Source: Limnohabitans planktonicus II-D5
GTDB taxonomy: Bacteria; Pseudomonadota; Gammaproteobacteria; Burkholderiales; Burkholderiaceae_C
Assembly (NCBI RefSeq): GCF_001270065.2
Contig: NZ_LFYT02000015.1
Span: forward strand, 1-64,000
Direction of reading: 5' to 3'
DNA length: 64,000 nt
The notes below the pieces were generated by a model. It saw nothing but the letters and a program-made list of their open reading frames with translations, searched no databases and had not been told where the DNA came from. The position numbers and the translations under genes are program-made. Of the stretch, positions 52,939-61,942 are shown piece after piece; the stretch's first letter is position 1; each line of letters opens with the position of its first letter.

Positions 52939-54585
52939 TCAAGACAGGGCTTGTTCGCGGATGTGGTCCACATGCGCTTGCAGCGAACGGGCCGCCACGG
53001 GCCACAGGCGGGGCGGCACGTCTTCGTAGGCTTTTTCCACCCATTCCTGCAAGCTGCCTTGGGGCAGCGCCTGCATGGCGGCGGCTATTTTGGCCTCGCG
53101 CTTCAAGCGGTGGGCCTTCAGGTGCGTGATGGCCTGGTGGGCAAAGCCCAGCACATGGCCGTGCGCGGGCAAGATGAATTCGATGCCCCCAGCCTCGCAG
53201 GCCGCAGCCAGTTTGTCCAGCGAATCCAAATAGTCGCCCATGTGGCCGTCGGGCGGGTCGATCACGGTGGTACTGCCGTTGAGCACATGGTCGCCCGAAA
53301 ACAGCAAGCCGTCTTCTTCCAGCACCAGGCACAGGTGGTTGGCGGCATGGCCAGGGGTGTGCACCACGCGCAAGGTGTGGGTGATTTCGCCGTCCACGCC
53401 AATGGCTTGCAGCACCAGTTTTTCGCCATCGGCCAGTTCGCGCTCGGGGGTGAAGCGGCTGTTGGCGCGGGAGGTTGGTTTGGAGGCCAGGCCCAGAATG
53501 GGCGGCTTGTGGGTGCACAGCGCCTGCAGGGGCGCGGCGCCGGGTGAATGGTCTGGGTGCGAGTGGGTGCACACAATCGCTTTGATTTGCCCGCCTGCGG
53601 CACGCCACAGGCGCTGCAGGTGCTCGTCGTCGGCCGGGCCGGGGTCGATGGCGATGTAGCCGGTGTTCGGGTCGCCCACCAAATAACTGTTGGTGCCGGG
53701 GCCGGTCATCACGCCGGGGTTGGGGGCGGTGAGGCGCTGCACGTTTTGGAGCAGCGGCACGGCTTGGTCGGTCCGCCAGTCCAGCTGGTGGTGGATTTGC
53801 CCATCGGGCGTGACCAGGGCCAGCTCGCCAAACGGGGCCTCGTGCTCCATGTAACGCGCTTCGTTGCCCGCCAGCCAACCCGCGCGGGGGCAGCTGGTCC
53901 ACAGCGGCTCGTCGTTCACGGCGCAGGCTAGCAACACTGCGTCGACTGTGGCAAAGGCTTTCAGACGCTCTAGCGTGCGGATGGTCGGGAAGATGATGAA
54001 AAACTGACCCGCTTCGTGGCGCGTCAAGGCATCGACGGGGCGCACCCAAACGGGCTCGAACTGCTCGGATTCGTCGGCCACCGGGGTTTGGCCTTCGGGC
54101 ATGCGAGCGACCAAAAAAGGCACGTCAAAGCGGCGCGGCAGGTCGCGGTCGGTGATCCAGTGGGCCAGCACAAACACCTGGTCTGCCGCCAGCGTCAGGC
54201 CACGGGCCTGGCATTGGGCGGCAAAAGCCGCTTGGCGGTCGATGGCGGCGATGTCGTCGTGGTCAGCCCAGCGGCCATCGGCATGGCGGGCGAACAAGAT
54301 GCCCAGCTCTTCAAAGCTCTCGCGGATGGCGGCAATCGCTTGCGTCAGGTGCAAGTCGCTTTGCTTGGTTCGGCGCTGCGCCATGCCGTGTGCCTGAGCG
54401 TCGGCCGCGTCAATGCCCCCGCCGGGGAACACATAGGCACCGGGCGCAAAGCTGGCCGTCATGGAGCGGCGGGTCATGAGGACTTCGAGCCCGCCAGGGC
54501 CGTCGCGCAAAAGCAGCACGGTGGCTGCGGGGCGCAGGGGGGCGGGTTCGCGTTGGGGGTACAGGAGTTGGGATGTGCGTGCCAT
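52939..54585 (-). CDS. NUDIX-metallo-beta-lactamase fusion protein
   Basis: A 548-residue two-domain protein. The N-terminal half (about 1-260) is a NUDIX domain of the NUDT19-like type, with the box region [14 protein letters not shown]. The C-terminal half (about 280-548) is a metallo-beta-lactamase fold with [30 protein letters not shown] and PAHGHVLG, the metal-binding His/Asp set. The MBL half resembles LACTB2-type hydrolases. The fusion of coenzyme-A- or nucleotide-hydrolysing NUDIX with an MBL hydrolase suggests sequential hydrolysis of one compound (inference). Confidence 0.88.
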   Translation of the reverse strand: MARTSQLLYPQREPAPLRPAATVLLLRDGPGGLEVLMTRRSMTASFAPGAYVFPGGGIDAADAQAHGMAQRRTKQSDLHLTQAIAAIRESFEELGILFARHADGRWADHDDIAAIDRQAAFAAQCQARGLTLAADQVFVLAHWITDRDLPRRFDVPFLVARMPEGQTPVADESEQFEPVWVRPVDALTRHEAGQFFIIFPTIRTLERLKAFATVDAVLLACAVNDEPLWTSCPRAGWLAGNEARYMEHEAPFGELALVTPDGQIHHQLDWRTDQAVPLLQNVQRLTAPNPGVMTGPGTNSYLVGDPNTGYIAIDPGPADDEHLQRLWRAAGGQIKAIVCTHSHPDHSPGAAPLQALCTHKPPILGLASKPTSRANSRFTPERELADGEKLVLQAIGVDGEITHTLRVVHTPGHAANHLCLVLEEDGLLFSGDHVLNGSTTVIDPPDGHMGDYLDSLDKLAAACEAGGIEFILPAHGHVLGFAHQAITHLKAHRLKREAKIAAAMQALPQGSLQEWVEKAYEDVPPRLWPVAARSLQAHVDHIREQALS

Positions 54586-54635
54586 GCCCCATTATCAGGC
54601 GGCTTGAGCTTCATCCAAGGGCGATAATCCCGATC

Positions 54636-55505
54636 ATGCACATCCGCTTTACCAAGATGCAAGGGGCCGGCAACGATTTTGTCGTGCTCGACGAGACGCA
54701 AGCCCGCTTGGGCCTCTCCACGGCCCAATACCGTTTTTTGGCCGATCGCCACTTTGGCGTGGGGGCCGATCAGATCCTCACCGTGCGCCCTTCGCCCGCA
54801 CCTGGGCTGGACTTTGAATACGTGATCCACAACGCCGATGGCGGCGAGGTGGAGCACTGCGGCAATGGGGCCCGCTGCTTTGTGCGTTATGTGCGCGACA
54901 AAGGCCTGACCGACAAAAGCACCGTGCGCGTGAAGGTGCAGCAAGGCGAGATCGAACTCACCATGAACCCCGATGGCCGCGTCACAGTGAACATGGGTGC
55001 CCCCATCTTTGACTGGGAGCGTGTGCCCTTCAAGCCGATGGGACTCATCAGCGACCAGGTCAATGGCTGGCCAGTGTTCGATTTGGCACTGGGCGAGTTG
55101 GGCATTGCTCGCGTGGGCGTGGTGTCCATGGGCAACCCGCACGCGGTGCAGCGCGTGGACGATGTGGATACTTTCCCGGTGCTGGCCCAGGGCCCCTTGA
55201 TTGAAAACCACCCGGCTTTCCCCAAACGGGTGAATGCGGGCTTCATGCAGATCGTCTCGCGCAGCCAGATCAAGCTGCGGGTGTTCGAGCGCGGCTCAGG
55301 CGAGACCCTGGCTTGCGGCACCGGCGCTTGTGCGGCGGTGGTGGCCGGCATTCGCCAGGGCTGGCTGGACTCGCGCGTGGATGTGCAGACCCACGGCGGT
55401 GTGCTCACCATCGAGTGGGCCGGACAGGCCGACAGCCCGGTGCTGATGACCGGCCCGGCCACACCTGTGTTTGAGGGCAGCATTGACGTGCCCGACACCC
55501 TTTGA
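54636..55505 (+). CDS. dapF: Diaminopimelate epimerase
   Basis: A 289-residue epimerase that interconverts LL- and meso-diaminopimelate for lysine and peptidoglycan. It begins [20 protein letters not shown]. The two catalytic Cys are visible, one in [10 protein letters not shown] and one in LACGTGACA. The length is typical. ATG 54636 gives this signature start. It is followed by DUF484 and xerC, the classic dapF-yigA-xerC order. Confidence 0.96.
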   Translation: MHIRFTKMQGAGNDFVVLDETQARLGLSTAQYRFLADRHFGVGADQILTVRPSPAPGLDFEYVIHNADGGEVEHCGNGARCFVRYVRDKGLTDKSTVRVKVQQGEIELTMNPDGRVTVNMGAPIFDWERVPFKPMGLISDQVNGWPVFDLALGELGIARVGVVSMGNPHAVQRVDDVDTFPVLAQGPLIENHPAFPKRVNAGFMQIVSRSQIKLRVFERGSGETLACGTGACAAVVAGIRQGWLDSRVDVQTHGGVLTIEWAGQADSPVLMTGPATPVFEGSIDVPDTL

Positions 55506-55523
55506 CTTTTTTGGAAAAAAGAC

Positions 55524-56204
55524 ATGACACCGACCGAGCCCATGAACCCCATCACCGAAGACGACATTGCCAACTATTTGGTGAATACGCCGGATTTTTT
55601 TGAGCGCCATGCCTCCTTGCTCGCCTCGGTGCAATTGACCCACCCCCAAAACCACCGCTCCGTGAGCCTGCAAGAGCGCCAGGCTCAAATGCTGCGCGAC
55701 AAAATCAAGGCCCTGGAACACCGCATCATGGACATGATCCGGCACGGCAACGAAAACATGATCCTCACCGACAAGCTTCACCGCTGGTCGTGTGAACTGC
55801 TGGTCACGCCGCCCGAGCAGCTGGCCGAGTCGGCGGTGGACAACATTCGCGACTTGTTTCAGGTACCCCAGCTGGCCTTGCGCCTGTGGTCGCTGGGTGC
55901 AGCGCATGCTGCGGCCCCGTATGCGCAAGGTGTGACGGAGGCGGTGCAAAAACTGGCCACCTCTTTGGAAACGCCTTATGTGGGGCCCAATTCTGGCTAT
56001 GAAGCTGTGCAGTGGTTGTCCGAGCCGGCGCAAGCGGCTTCATTGGCGCTGCTGGCCTTGCGCCCTGCCCCCGGACAGCCGCCTTTTGGACTGCTGGTGC
56101 TGGCCTCCCCCGATCCAAAGCGCTTCCACAGCCAAATGGGCACCGATTTGCTGGAGCGCTTGGGCGAATTGGCGGGCGCTGCCTTGTCGGTGCTGCGCAG
56201 CTGA
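55524..56204 (+). CDS. DUF484 family protein (YigA-like)
   Basis: A 226-residue soluble protein with the DUF484 pattern: N-terminal ITEDDIANYLVNTPDFFERH, SLQERQAQMLRDKIKALEHR (a helical linker), and a GAF-like C-terminal domain with PPFGLLVLASPDPKRFHSQM. Its role is unknown; it is always between dapF and xerC in many proteobacteria. Begins 18 bp after dapF. Confidence 0.92.
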   Translation: MTPTEPMNPITEDDIANYLVNTPDFFERHASLLASVQLTHPQNHRSVSLQERQAQMLRDKIKALEHRIMDMIRHGNENMILTDKLHRWSCELLVTPPEQLAESAVDNIRDLFQVPQLALRLWSLGAAHAAAPYAQGVTEAVQKLATSLETPYVGPNSGYEAVQWLSEPAQAASLALLALRPAPGQPPFGLLVLASPDPKRFHSQMGTDLLERLGELAGAALSVLRS

Positions 56205-56219
56205 AGTCGAGGCCGCCAG

Positions 56220-57185
56220 ATGGCCGAGCCCGATCCCCTGGTCACCCGTTACCTGGACCACGTCCGTTTTGAAAAACGGCTGGCCGATCGCACCTGCACC
56301 TTGTACCAGCTGGACCTGATTCGCCTGGCGGACATGGCCGCCGCCAGCCAGCTGCCTTTGCTGCAGGTGCAAACCGGGCACATCCGCCGCTGGGTGGCCC
56401 AGATGCACAGTGCGGGCCGAAGTGGCCGTGGCATCGCCCTCATCCTCTCGGGCTGGCGGGGGTTTTACGCCTGGCTGGGCCGGGAAGGGCTGATCAGCCA
56501 CAACCCGGTGATCGATGTGCGCGCTCCCCGTGTCGCCAAGCCTTTGCCCAAGGCCCTGGGGGTGGACGAGGCGGTGCAATTGGCCGAACACGAAGAATCC
56601 GGCGACGACCCCTGGCTCGAAGCACGGGATGCCGCCATGGTCGAACTGCTGTACGGCTGTGGGCTGCGCGTGGCCGAGTTGACGGGGCTGGACGTGATGG
56701 CCAGCTCCGACGCAGCGCGTTCCGGGCGCGGCTGGATCGACCTGCAAAACGCCGAAGTGCAGGTGCAAGGCAAAGGCAGCAAGCGCCGCAGCGTGCCCTT
56801 GGGTCGCTCGGCCGTCGAGGCGCTGGCGCATTGGCTGGCGGTACGCCCTCAACTGCCCGGCATGCTGACGCAGCCTGCACCTGGCGCCTCGAGTCTGGCA
56901 CTGGCGCTTTTTCCCGGCCGTCATGGCACGCGCCTGACCGCACGGGCCGTCGAGCAACGCCTCAAACGCCGCAGTCTGCTGGCCGGGCTGGCCACGCCGG
57001 TGCACCCGCACATGCTGCGCCACTCCTTTGCCAGCCATGTGCTGCAGTCCAGTGGCGACCTGCGTGCTGTGCAGGAACTGCTGGGCCATGCCAACATCAC
57101 CACCACGCAGGTCTACACGCGGCTGGATTTTCAACACCTGGCCAAGGCCTACGACGCGGCACACCCAAGGGCCAAGCGCAAATAA
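56220..57185 (+). CDS. xerC: Tyrosine recombinase XerC
   Basis: A 321-residue tyrosine recombinase resolving chromosome dimers at dif with XerD. The N-terminal SAM-like core-binding domain spans about 1-95. The catalytic set is Arg150 in YGCGLRVAELTG, Lys in VQGKGSKRRSVPLG, HPHMLRHSFASH with the H-x2-R pair, and the Tyr nucleophile in TTTQVYTRLD. Complete. A REP array begins 40 bp after its stop. Confidence 0.95.
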   Translation: MAEPDPLVTRYLDHVRFEKRLADRTCTLYQLDLIRLADMAAASQLPLLQVQTGHIRRWVAQMHSAGRSGRGIALILSGWRGFYAWLGREGLISHNPVIDVRAPRVAKPLPKALGVDEAVQLAEHEESGDDPWLEARDAAMVELLYGCGLRVAELTGLDVMASSDAARSGRGWIDLQNAEVQVQGKGSKRRSVPLGRSAVEALAHWLAVRPQLPGMLTQPAPGASSLALALFPGRHGTRLTARAVEQRLKRRSLLAGLATPVHPHMLRHSFASHVLQSSGDLRAVQELLGHANITTTQVYTRLDFQHLAKAYDAAHPRAKRK

Positions 57186-57225
57186 CCCGACTTGTCTAAG
57201 CGGCCTTCGCAGTGCCTTCACCCAC

Positions 57226-57750
57226 GTCGGACTCTTCGAGTACCGACCTACAAGGGCAACGGTATGCGTAGGTCGGCGGTCGAAGACCCCGACGTTTGGC
57301 CTGATGGACCACCATCGCCTGCAACCAGCGCTTTGGGTCAAGCATGCAACGTCGGACTCTTCGAGTACCGACCTACGAGGGACACGCTATGCGTAGGTCG
57401 GTGGTCAAAGACCCCGACGTTTGGCCTGATGGACCACCATCGCCTGCAACCAGCGCTTTGGGTCAAGCATGCAACGTCGGACTCTTCGAGTACCGACCTA
57501 CAAGGGCAACGCTATGCGTAGGTCGGCGGTCAAAGACCCCGACGTTTGGCCTGAATGCACACCATCGCCTGCAACCAGCGCTTTGGGTCAAGCATGCAAC
57601 GTCGGACTCTTCGAGTACCGACCTACGAGGGCAACGGTATGCGTAGGTCGGTGGTCGAAGACTCCGACACATGGTTGTTCAGCGTGTATGCCGGCCCGGC
57701 CTCCGCAGTGCGTTCACCCAGCTTCGGACTCTGCGAGTACCGACCTACGG
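57226..57750. repeat. REP tandem array, 125-bp period, ~4 copies
   Basis: GTCGGACTCTTCGAGTACCG hairpins recur at 57226, 57351, 57476 and 57601, exactly 125 bp apart; a fifth at 57723 is changed (TTCGG). Each has a CTAC end, a 16-bp spacer, an inverted GTAG-footed hairpin (for example 57268-57293), then a 57-bp spacer containing CCATCGCCTGCAACCAGCGC. The spacers are unrelated to those in the 24658 array although the period is equal. The last unit (57643-57766) is of the type found in the 59237 array. Confidence 0.95.
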
Positions 57751-57783
57751 GTGCAGGGCGGGTCTGTGCCCGACAATACCCCC

Positions 57784-58965
57784 ATGAAAAGCATACGACT
57801 CAAAGACGGCAAGGAACGCTCCTTGCTGCGCCGCCACCCCTGGGTGTTTGACTCTGCCATTGCCAAAGGCGGCGGCGATCCGGGCGAGACGGTGCGGGTG
57901 GAATCGCACGGCGGGCAATTTTTGGGCTGGGCCGCCTTCAGCCCCTCTTCGCGCATCCGGGCTCGCATCTGGAGTTTTGACGACACCCAACGCATTGACG
58001 CGGCTTTCATCGAAACGCGCATCGCCCAAGCTGTGGCCGCGCGACAGTGGTTTGACATTCAGAGTGATGGCGTGCGCTTGGTGCATGGCGAGTCCGACGG
58101 GTTGCCAGGCCTCATCGTCGACCGCTATGCCGACACGCTGGTCGCCCAGTTCACCAGCTGCGGCACCGAGCGCTTCAAGTCGGTCATTGCAGATGCTTTG
58201 CTCAAAGTCACCGGCCTCACGCGCCTGTATGAACGTTCGGATGCCAATGTGCGCAGCCTCGAGGGCCTGCCCGAAGTGACCGGCTGGTTGCGTGGCGAGG
58301 GGCCGACCGAGCTCACCATCCGGGAACACGACTGGCAGCTGACCCTGGACGTTGCCACCGGTCACAAAACAGGTTTCTATCTGGACCAGCGCGACAGCCG
58401 CCAGCGCTTTGCACAGCACACGCGCCACCGCCGGTTTGGCAGAGTGCTCAATTGCTACTGCTACACCGGCGGCTTCACGGTGGCGGCGCTGGCGGGCGGG
58501 GCTGGGCATGTCACATCCATCGACTCATCCGGCCCGGCGCTCGACCGTGCCCGAGCCCATGTGCGCCTGAATGGCTTTGACGAGGCCCGCGCGATCTTCA
58601 TGGATGCCGATGTGAACGCCAGCCTGCGCGCCTTCATTGAGGCGGGCGAGACCTTTGATGCCATCGTGTTGGACCCGCCAAAGTTCGCGCCCACGGCCGC
58701 GCACGCCGAACGCGCTGCCCGCGCCTACAAGGACATCAACCGCCTGGCCTTCAAACTGTTGGCCCCCGGCGGCGAGTTGTTCACTTACTCCTGCTCGGGC
58801 GGCATCAGCGCCGACTTGTTCCACAAAATCGTGGCTTCGGCCGGCACAGATGCGGGTGTGGATGGTTTCATCAGCGAACGCCTGCAAGGCGCGCCAGACC
58901 ACCCGATGACGATCAATTTCCCGGAGGGCGAATATTTGAAGGGTTTGGTGGTCGTGCGCAAGTGA
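57784..58965 (+). CDS. PUA-domain class I SAM methyltransferase (RlmI-like)
   Basis: A 393-residue methyltransferase of the COG1092 family, whose characterised member RlmI makes m5C1962 in 23S rRNA. An N-terminal PUA domain begins MKSIRLKDGKERSLLRRHPW. The SAM-binding motif is VLNCYCYTGGFTVAAL, and catalytic elements include FDAIVLDPPKFAP and SYSCSGG-like FTYSCSGG. The ATG lies only about 17 bp after a REP unit, so its leader is inside the repeat array. The gene is flanked on both sides by ~124-bp direct repeats (57643-57766 and 59237-59361). Confidence 0.93.
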   Translation: MKSIRLKDGKERSLLRRHPWVFDSAIAKGGGDPGETVRVESHGGQFLGWAAFSPSSRIRARIWSFDDTQRIDAAFIETRIAQAVAARQWFDIQSDGVRLVHGESDGLPGLIVDRYADTLVAQFTSCGTERFKSVIADALLKVTGLTRLYERSDANVRSLEGLPEVTGWLRGEGPTELTIREHDWQLTLDVATGHKTGFYLDQRDSRQRFAQHTRHRRFGRVLNCYCYTGGFTVAALAGGAGHVTSIDSSGPALDRARAHVRLNGFDEARAIFMDADVNASLRAFIEAGETFDAIVLDPPKFAPTAAHAERAARAYKDINRLAFKLLAPGGELFTYSCSGGISADLFHKIVASAGTDAGVDGFISERLQGAPDHPMTINFPEGEYLKGLVVVRK

Positions 58966-59150
58966 AGTTCAGGCCATGGGCACAGCATTGAATTTGTGCC
59001 GCTGCGCCTGGCATGGTTTCAATCTGAATGCAGCCCCTGACTGCCCCCTGCCCTGTCGGGGTCTGAGAGCGCCCACGTTGGGGGCGTCATCTCAGGCTTG
59101 ATTCATCAACCCTCAAGGCGCGCCCCTCAACAGGCCGTGCCCCTGCAATA
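58966..59150. other. Gap after RlmI-like gene
   Basis: Contains an imperfect stem around 59064-59096 (CTGAGA-GCGCCC with GGGGCG-TCTCAG, bulged) and no gene. It leads into the third REP array. Confidence 0.4.
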
Positions 59151-59735
59151 GTCGGACTCTTCGGTTACCGACCTGCAATTTGGACACGTCCGAGCGGCAA
59201 ACCCCGGACGCTGCGCGGGCCGACTTGCGAAGCCTTGTAGGTCGGCGGTCGAAGACCCCGACACATGGTTGTTCAGCGTGCATGCCTGCCGCGGCCTCAG
59301 CAGTGGGCTCACCCAGCGTCGGACTCTTCGAGTGCCGACCTACGGGTGCAGGGCGGGTCTGCGTTCAACAAAACCCGCCAAGAAAACCCTATTTGTAGGT
59401 CGGCGGTCGAAGACCCCAACACATGGTTGTTCAGCGTGCATGCCTGACGCGGCCTCAGCAGTGGGCTCACCCAGCGTCGGACTCTGCGAGTGCCGACCTA
59501 CGGCTGCAGGGCGGGTCTGCGTCCAACAATACCCGCCAAGAAAACCCTATTTGTAGGTCGGCGGTCGAAGACCCCGACACATGGCTGTTCAGCGCGCATG
59601 CCTGCCGCGGCCTCCGCAGTGGTCTCACCCAGCGTCGGACTCTGCGAGTGCCGACCTACGGTTGCAGGGCGGGTCTGCGTCCAACAATACCCGCCAAGAA
59701 AACCCTATTTGTAGGTCGGCGGTCGAAGACCCCGA
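59151..59735. repeat. REP tandem array, 158-bp period, ~3 copies
   Basis: Inverted hairpins recur at 59318, 59476 and 59634 and GTAG-footed hairpins at 59237, 59395, 59553 and 59711, all 158 bp apart. A diverged hairpin at 59151 (GTCGGACTCTTCGGTTACCG) starts the array. The spacer on the outer side is 55 bp (CACATGG, TGTTCAGCG) and the inner one 51 bp (GCAGGGCGGGTCTGCG, CCCGCCAAGAAAACC). It sits between the RlmI-like gene and the convergent ABC ATPase. Confidence 0.95.
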
Positions 59736-59803
59736 CATCGGCCTGATTCACCCACAAGGCCCCCTTCGACCACACCGGTGCAGGGGCGACTTGCGCCAAA
59801 GAC

Positions 59804-60970
59804 TTACAGCTTGGCTTTTTCGCAGTCAGGCCCTTCGGCAACCCTGTGAAGGGCTTTGGCGCAGGGCATTTGACACAGCTCACCTTGCTGGGCAGGGCAA
59901 ACGCGGTTGAAGGTGACGACATGGTCCACCTCGGCGCGTATACCGATCCATTCGCCGAGTTTGTGGTCGTGGTGGCTGGGCACGTGGGCCATCAGTTGCT
60001 CGCCCGTGGCCAGACGCAGCGTGTACAAAAACTCTGAGCCGCGAAAGGCTTTTCGAGTGATTTGCGCTTTCACTGGGGCATCGTCGTCGTGCACGATGTC
60101 GTCGGCCCGCAGCAGCACGTCGCACTGGCCGTCTTCAAACGCGCAAGGCAAAGGGCATTCGGCCACATCGCGCAACTCACCCACCGGGGTACTGACCAAG
60201 ATGTGTCCGTCCACTTCGCGCAGCGTGGCGGGGGTGAACACGCCATGGCCAATGAAATCGGCCACAAAGCGGGTGGCCGGGCGGTGATAAAGGCTGTAGG
60301 CATCGTCCCATTGGTGCAGCTGGCCTTCGTTCATGACGCCGATCACGTCGCCAATGGCAAAAGCTTCAAGCTGGTCATGTGTGACCAGCAAGGCTGTGGC
60401 CTTGGCAGCCTTGAGGATGTTGCGCACCTCATGGGCCAGGCGTTCGCGCAAGTCGATGTCCAGATTGGAAAACGGCTCATCCAGCAGCAGCAAATCAGGT
60501 TTGGGCGCCAGGGCGCGGGCCAGCGCCACGCGTTGCTGTTGACCGCCAGAGAGTTCATGCGGGTAGCGTTTGTCTGAACCCGTCAGCCCCACAAGTTCCA
60601 GCACCTCGGCCACCCGTTTTTGGCGCTCGGGTTTAGGCAAATGCGCCAGGCCAAAGCCCACGTTGCGCCCCACGTCCATGTGCGGAAACAGCGCATAGTC
60701 CTGAAACACCATGCCAATGCGGCGGCGTTCGGCCGGCTCGGTATGACCCTTTTCGCTCACCACCCGGTTGGACAGCAGGATCTGGCCACCCGATATCGGT
60801 TCCAGCCCCGCCACGGCACGCAACAAGGTGGTTTTGCCGCAGCCCGACGGGCCGATCAGCACCCCGATGTCACCGGAGCGCAGACCCAGGTTGACCCCCC
60901 GCACGGCAGGCGTTGGGCTTGCGGGGTATTGGATGTCCAGTTGGCGCAATTCAAGAAACATGAGGGGCAT
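59804..60970 (-). CDS. ABC transporter ATP-binding protein (FbpC/PotA-like)
   Basis: A 388-residue ATPase of the iron/spermidine/putrescine import type. Walker A is GPSGCGKTT, the signature LSGGQQQRVALARAL, Walker B LLLDEPFSNLD, and the H-loop VTHDQ. A C-terminal TOBE-type regulatory domain (about 245-345) follows. The last 45 residues include a Cys-rich stretch CPAQQGELCQMPC, unusual for the family. No permease or binding protein is adjacent. The start is uncertain among 60991, 60970 and 60961. Confidence 0.88.
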   Translation of the reverse strand: MPLMFLELRQLDIQYPASPTPAVRGVNLGLRSGDIGVLIGPSGCGKTTLLRAVAGLEPISGGQILLSNRVVSEKGHTEPAERRRIGMVFQDYALFPHMDVGRNVGFGLAHLPKPERQKRVAEVLELVGLTGSDKRYPHELSGGQQQRVALARALAPKPDLLLLDEPFSNLDIDLRERLAHEVRNILKAAKATALLVTHDQLEAFAIGDVIGVMNEGQLHQWDDAYSLYHRPATRFVADFIGHGVFTPATLREVDGHILVSTPVGELRDVAECPLPCAFEDGQCDVLLRADDIVHDDDAPVKAQITRKAFRGSEFLYTLRLATGEQLMAHVPSHHDHKLGEWIGIRAEVDHVVTFNRVCPAQQGELCQMPCAKALHRVAEGPDCEKAKL

Positions 60971-61185
60971 TGTAGGCACGTTGAAAGCCATCCCAAGGGG
61001 TGCATCAGCATCCAGGACTTGCTTCGGGCGTCAGGCTCTCAACCATGCGGCTTGTCGTGGGCATTTTTGAGAGGCCTGGCGACACCCAGAAAGAAATGAG
61101 CGGCGCAGAATTTGATCTGGCCAATGGCCATGCGCCCAACAGCAACTGGGCCGTATGCACAGGGTGAGCGCCAGAATTTCTCAGA
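60971..61185. other. Gap between ABC ATPase and SMI1/KNR4 gene
   Basis: About 215 bp on the minus-strand side between two genes. Nothing convincing is seen; it may hold the ABC ATPase promoter. Confidence 0.3.
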
Positions 61186-61899
61186 TCACTGAGGTGGATT
61201 GACTCCCCCACTTGTCCAATAGGGGCGCGCCACACCACCCGCACCCCATGGGTCTTGTGCCAGAAACAAACCCAGGGCTTGTTGGCGATCTGCAAGTAAG
61301 CGGGGTGACTCGTCTGGAAAGTGGTGGAAAAAATTGAAATCGAATTGGGTCACCACCCGCATGCACCGAAACATGGCTTGGACGCTGGAAAACAAAGGCT
61401 TGATTTCCTCATCTGTCTCAAAATACTCATGGTCCCAGTACACCACGGGGCAGTCTCCGTTGCACATTCTCCGCGTGTCAAAACACAGCAAACCAGCATC
61501 CATGAAACATTCAGAGCCAAACGGCAGAAAGCCAAGCCCGACGATTCTCTCGGGCTCATAAGCTTTGTAGAGGTTGTCCAGGGTTTTCCTCCATGTGTCT
61601 ATGGGGTGACATTCAAGGCGTACACCCTGTATGCCCAAATCATAGAAATGACGGTACTGAAGCAATTGCTTGTAAAGCGACGGAAACTGCAGATTCAGTT
61701 TTTTCTCTAAATCTTGAATGTCGGCATCGGTCACGGTGCTGGCCACAGGCTTCCACCCCAGCCAGCCATTTGTTGTGGGAATGTCATGGTCGCGCATGGC
61801 TTCAGGCATGGTGCTCAAAGGCGTTCGACACATATCCAAGCGTCTGAGCTTGGCGATCGCTGCGTCAACCAGTGTGGGCACCAGTTCATCGTTGTTCAT
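61186..61899 (-). CDS. SMI1/KNR4 family protein
   Basis: A 237-residue protein of the SMI1/KNR4 superfamily. The core (about 55-200) has TDADIQDLEKKLNLQFPSLY, a typical helix then Pro-Ser-hydrophobic start, and CPVVYWDHEYF and FDFNFFHHFP later. In bacteria this superfamily is commonly an immunity protein against polymorphic or contact-dependent toxins, but a cognate toxin gene is not adjacent in this window. It could also be an unrelated regulator. It lies about 43 bp after the DNA methyltransferase on the same strand. Confidence 0.75.
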   Translation of the reverse strand: MNNDELVPTLVDAAIAKLRRLDMCRTPLSTMPEAMRDHDIPTTNGWLGWKPVASTVTDADIQDLEKKLNLQFPSLYKQLLQYRHFYDLGIQGVRLECHPIDTWRKTLDNLYKAYEPERIVGLGFLPFGSECFMDAGLLCFDTRRMCNGDCPVVYWDHEYFETDEEIKPLFSSVQAMFRCMRVVTQFDFNFFHHFPDESPRLLADRQQALGLFLAQDPWGAGGVARPYWTSGGVNPPQ

Positions 61900-61942
61900 A
61901 TGTGCAGTTTCTCCAAGTGTGGTGACCTATTGAGCGGTGCAC

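Noticed and set aside
57192..57780. ORFs and an N-terminal extension of the RlmI-like protein across the second REP array
   Set aside because: The extension is repeat-derived and lacks similarity; ATG 57784 gives the family start.
24658..59735. REP arrays as CRISPR arrays
   Set aside because: Spacers within each array are near-identical, units are 125-158 bp long, and no cas genes are present.
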